This document shows, piece by piece, positions 61,644 through 64,000 of a stretch of 64,000 nucleotides of DNA. The translations under genes and the position numbers were made by a program. Source of the stretch: Cupriavidus sp. WGlv3. Lineage in GTDB: Bacteria > Pseudomonadota > Gammaproteobacteria > Burkholderiales > Burkholderiaceae. The stretch is from positions 62,001 to 126,000 of the forward strand of contig NZ_JALHRX010000013.1 in the NCBI RefSeq assembly GCF_023952475.1, given 5' to 3'. The notes beneath the pieces were generated by a model. It searched no databases. It worked only from the letters and a program-made list of their open reading frames with translations, and was not told the DNA's origin. Position 1 is the stretch's first letter, and every line of letters starts with the position of its first letter.

Positions 61644-62375
61644 TTAATACTTGCGCCCGACGTGGAGCGCCACCACTCCGGCCGTCAGATTGAAGTATTC
61701 GACATTCTCCAGGCCCGCATGTTCCATTAAGCGTACAAGCGAAACCTGGTCTGGATGCATTCTGATCGATTCCGCGAGATAGCGATAGCTCGGGGCATCC
61801 CCTGCCACGCGCTCGCCCAGCCACGGCAGCACCTTGAAAGAATAGACGTCGTAGGCCTTCTCCAGCGGTTTCCAGACCTTGGAGAACTCCAGCACCATGA
61901 CCTTGCCGCCCGGCTTGACCACGCGGCGCATCTCGGCCAGTGCGGCTTCCTTGTGCGTCATGTTGCGCAGGCCGAAGGCGACCGTGACCAGGTCGAAGTA
62001 GTTGTCGGGGAACGGAATCTTCTCGGCGTCGCACAGCGCCACCGGCGTGACGATGCCTTTGTTGAGCAGCCGGTCGCGGCCCACGCGCAGCATCGACTCG
62101 TTGATGTCGGTCAGCCAGACCTGCCCGGTCGGGCCGGCCTGTTTCGCGAACGCCTTGGCCAGGTCGCCGGTGCCGCCGGCGATGTCCAGCACCTTGTGGC
62201 CGGGGCGCACCCCGGCCTGCGCGATGGTGAACATCTTCCACAGCCGGTGCATGCCGCCCGACATCAGGTCGTTCATCACGTCGTACTTGCTGGCCACCGA
62301 ATGGAACACGCCGGCAACCTTGCCGGCCTTTTCCGTTTCGTCGACCTTTTCGAACCCGAAGTGGGTTTCACTCAT
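61644..62375 (-). CDS. ubiE: Bifunctional demethylmenaquinone / 2-methoxy-6-polyprenyl-benzoquinol methylase
   Basis: The 243-residue methyltransferase has the UbiE signature at the N-terminus ([20 protein letters not shown], then [17 protein letters not shown]). The SAM loop is [14 protein letters not shown] near residue 67, with [20 protein letters not shown] near residue 130 and the C-terminal [15 protein letters not shown]. It C-methylates the quinone ring. The gene starts 31 bases after the DUF971 gene and precedes the Tim44-like gene by 62 bases. Confidence 0.97.
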   Translation of the reverse strand: MSETHFGFEKVDETEKAGKVAGVFHSVASKYDVMNDLMSGGMHRLWKMFTIAQAGVRPGHKVLDIAGGTGDLAKAFAKQAGPTGQVWLTDINESMLRVGRDRLLNKGIVTPVALCDAEKIPFPDNYFDLVTVAFGLRNMTHKEAALAEMRRVVKPGGKVMVLEFSKVWKPLEKAYDVYSFKVLPWLGERVAGDAPSYRYLAESIRMHPDQVSLVRLMEHAGLENVEYFNLTAGVVALHVGRKY

Positions 62376-62406
62376 CTTTCAAGACTCCAGGATTGTCGGG
62401 GGCGGC

Positions 62407-62823
62407 TCAGTGATGGCCGCAGCCGTGCCCGCCGCCGGAGGCGGGCATCGGGGTGTCGCGATCGGCGCCGGCGGCTGCCAGGCGCTGCAGGTAGTCCTGC
62501 CACAGCGCGTCCTGGTTGTCGCCCAGGCGGTACAGCAGGTCCCAGGAATAGATGCCGGTGTCGTGGCCGTCGGAAAAGCGGATCTGGATGGCGTAGTTGC
62601 CGACCGGCTCCACCGCGTCGACGCCGACCTCGCGCTTGCCGGTCTGCAGCACCTCCTGCCCAGGGCCATGGCCCTGGACTTCGGCGGAGGGCGAATACAC
62701 GCGCAGCAGCTCGAACGGCAGCCGGAAGCTGCGGCCGTTGTCGAAGCCGATCTCGAGCACGCGTGATTGCGTGTGGACCGTCAGCGCGGTGGGATGGGGG
62801 GTGTCTTTTTCCAGGCCTGCCAT
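62407..62823 (-). CDS. DUF971 domain protein with histidine/cysteine-rich tail
   Basis: The 138-residue protein is a DUF971 (gamma-butyrobetaine hydroxylase N-terminal-like) domain: LTVHTQSRVLEIGFDNGRSF, LPFELLRVYSPSAEVQGHG near residue 40 and YAIQIRFSDGHDTGIYSWDLLYRLG near residue 85. The C-terminus SGGGHGCGHH looks metal-binding. DUF971 is also found fused to Fe-S scaffold ATPases in plants and to oxygenases, so an iron-related role is a reasonable guess and no more. It precedes ubiE by 31 bases and probably shares its transcript. Confidence 0.9.
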   Translation of the reverse strand: MAGLEKDTPHPTALTVHTQSRVLEIGFDNGRSFRLPFELLRVYSPSAEVQGHGPGQEVLQTGKREVGVDAVEPVGNYAIQIRFSDGHDTGIYSWDLLYRLGDNQDALWQDYLQRLAAAGADRDTPMPASGGGHGCGHH

Positions 62824-62902
62824 GGTGATCGCGGCCCGGTGACGGGCGCTTGTGAGGGTGATTGCCGCATGATGCCGCGCCGGCTGCCGCGGCAGCCCCG
62901 CA

Positions 62903-64000
62903 TCACGCTTCGCATACGACCCGATAGCTTACCCCAGGCTCGCCGGCTTGCGCAGCCCGGGCCGCTTCGCCATCCTGCGGCACATAGCGCAGCCGGCGCT
63001 GGTGGAAGGCCGCCACGGTGCTGCGGTGCGCAATGCTGACGATCGCCGTCTGCGGCAGCTGCTCCACCATCAGCTGGTACATGGCGCGTTCGGTGTCTTC
63101 GTCCAGCGCGCTGGTGGCTTCGTCGAGAAACAGGTAGTCCGGCCGCTGCAGCAGCGCGCGCGCAAAGGCCAGGCGCTGCTGCTCCCCCGGCGACAGCCGC
63201 AGCGACCAGTTGTCGAACACGTCGAGCTGGTCCGCCAGCGCCGCCAGCCGGGTCTGCCGCAGCGCCGCCTGCAGCACGTCCTTGCCGTGTTCGGTGCCGG
63301 CGTCCGGGTAGGCCAGCGCATCGGCCAGCGTGCCGATCGGCAGGTAGCTGCGCTGCGGCAGGAACAGCCGGCGCGCGCCCTCCGGCATGGTCACGGTGCC
63401 GCTGCCGTACGGCCAGATCCCGGCCAGCGCGCGGAACAGCACGCTCTTGCCGCAGCCCGACGGGCCGCTGACCAGCCAGCGCTCGCCCGGCGCCACCGCC
63501 AGCGAGAACGGCGCCACCAGCGGCCGCTGGCCCACCGCGGCGCCGCGCGCGGCGCGCACCGGCAAGGCCAGCGCCAGGCTGTCGATGGCGATGCCGTCCT
63601 GCGGCTTGCCGTGGTACGCCACCTCGATATCGCAGCTGCCGTCCTGCGACGCCTCCTGCCGCTCGGCCACGCGGATCGCTTCCTGGAAGTCGATCAGGCG
63701 GTTGGCCGCCGCCTTCCAGCCCACCAGCGTGGCGTAGTTGTCGACGAACCATGACAACGCACCCTGCACCTGTCCAAACGCGGAACTGATCTGCATCAGC
63801 CCGCCCAGCGTCATCTTGCCGGCAAAGTAGCGCGGCGCCGCCACCAGGATCGGGAAGATAATGGCGAACTGCGCGTAGCCCGAGCTGACGAAGTTCAGCC
63901 GCCGCGTGTACAGCATCAACTGGTTCCAGTTGGCCCGAATGCGGTCGAAGCGTGCGCGCAAGCCGGCCTTTTCAGTCGGTTCGCCTCGATACAGCGCCAC
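62903..64000 (-). CDS. ABC transporter, membrane plus ATPase (YddA/SbmA-type), 5' truncated
   Basis: The last 365 residues are present; the N-terminal helices lie beyond the right edge. The visible membrane part contains FDRIRANWNQLMLYTRRLNF, PYILVAAPRYFAG-like FPILVAAPRYFAGKMTLGGLMQ and ALSWFVDNYATL, the form of the SbmA/BacA and ABCD-type exporters. The ATPase domain has Walker A SGPSGCGKSVLFRALAG, signature LSPGEQQRLAFARALL and Walker B YLFLDEATSALDED. Members move peptides, vitamins or acyl chains. The substrate is unknown. It lies upstream of the DUF971 gene by 79 bases on the same strand. Confidence 0.88.
   Translation of the reverse strand: MALYRGEPTEKAGLRARFDRIRANWNQLMLYTRRLNFVSSGYAQFAIIFPILVAAPRYFAGKMTLGGLMQISSAFGQVQGALSWFVDNYATLVGWKAAANRLIDFQEAIRVAERQEASQDGSCDIEVAYHGKPQDGIAIDSLALALPVRAARGAAVGQRPLVAPFSLAVAPGERWLVSGPSGCGKSVLFRALAGIWPYGSGTVTMPEGARRLFLPQRSYLPIGTLADALAYPDAGTEHGKDVLQAALRQTRLAALADQLDVFDNWSLRLSPGEQQRLAFARALLQRPDYLFLDEATSALDEDTERAMYQLMVEQLPQTAIVSIAHRSTVAAFHQRRLRYVPQDGEAARAAQAGEPGVSYRVVCEA

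Noticed and set aside
1-64000. Search for CRISPR arrays, insertion sequences, integrases, toxin-antitoxin pairs and tRNA or rRNA genes
   Set aside because: No direct-repeat array, transposase or integrase motif, terminal inverted repeats or tRNA cloverleaf was recognised; the window reads as core chromosome.

Overview
The window is a 64 kb piece of GC-rich bacterial chromosome. Gene content, order and protein sequences point to a betaproteobacterium of the Burkholderiales, most likely Cupriavidus (the C. necator / Ralstonia eutropha group). That assignment is from recognition of the proteins and of conserved neighbourhoods such as pepP-ubiH-dusB-fis-purH-ruvC and a beta-oxidation operon beside gdhA and gltIJKL; no search was run. 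Almost everything is core genome. I see no insertion sequence, prophage, CRISPR array or rRNA gene, and no tRNA gene that I could recognise.

Layout, left part (1-24.5 kb, mostly plus strand at first): the end of amgK, azlC, azlD and murU form a tightly packed unit for cell-wall sugar recycling with an amino-acid exporter in the middle. Then come pepP, a small unknown gene and ubiH; dusB-fis; purH; and ruvC, a glycerophosphodiester phosphodiesterase lipoprotein gene, ruvA and ruvB. Two exported proteins of unknown role, a queuosine-precursor transporter, a minus-strand block (phosphatase, PEBP protein, dtd, tyrS), an M23 peptidase with anmK, a LysR regulator divergent from a PhyH-type oxygenase, erpA, a bactofilin and rplM-rpsI follow.

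Middle part (24.5-48 kb): a 700-base intergenic region holds the rplM promoter and a strong candidate for an undescribed small RNA. The sRNA candidate has its own promoter, a CUCCUCC-loop hairpin, an intrinsic terminator and an upstream array of palindromes. Next are an OsmC-family gene, the RNase P RNA gene rnpB, a DUF3025 gene, pyrC, a tartrate/malate dehydrogenase plus glycerate kinase pair, a class II amidotransferase, the glutamate/aspartate transporter gltIJKL, gdhA and its probable LysR regulator, an Atm1-type ABC exporter, an acyl-CoA thioesterase, and a six-gene fatty-acid beta-oxidation operon (tetR, acyl-CoA dehydrogenase, HAD/ECH fusion, thiolase, DegV-family protein, enoyl-CoA hydratase).

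Right part (48-64 kb): a cardiolipin-synthase-like gene, mobB, an exo/endonuclease-phosphatase family gene with nudB, an unknown membrane/coiled-coil gene, aspS, a DUF502 gene, an FmdB zinc-ribbon gene, a sodium:solute symporter and a TPMT-type methyltransferase gene. A ubiquinone block (ubiB, ubiJ, a Tim44-like gene, ubiE, a DUF971 gene) and a truncated ABC transporter gene close the window.

Themes that link genes: cell-wall recycling (AmgK, MurU, AnmK, M23 peptidase), ubiquinone synthesis at both ends (UbiH; UbiE, UbiJ, UbiB), glutamate uptake and oxidation (GltIJKL, GdhA) and fatty-acid oxidation. The least explained signals are the sRNA candidate at 24732-24889 with its palindrome array, and several precise inverted repeats that look like operators for local LysR and TetR regulators.
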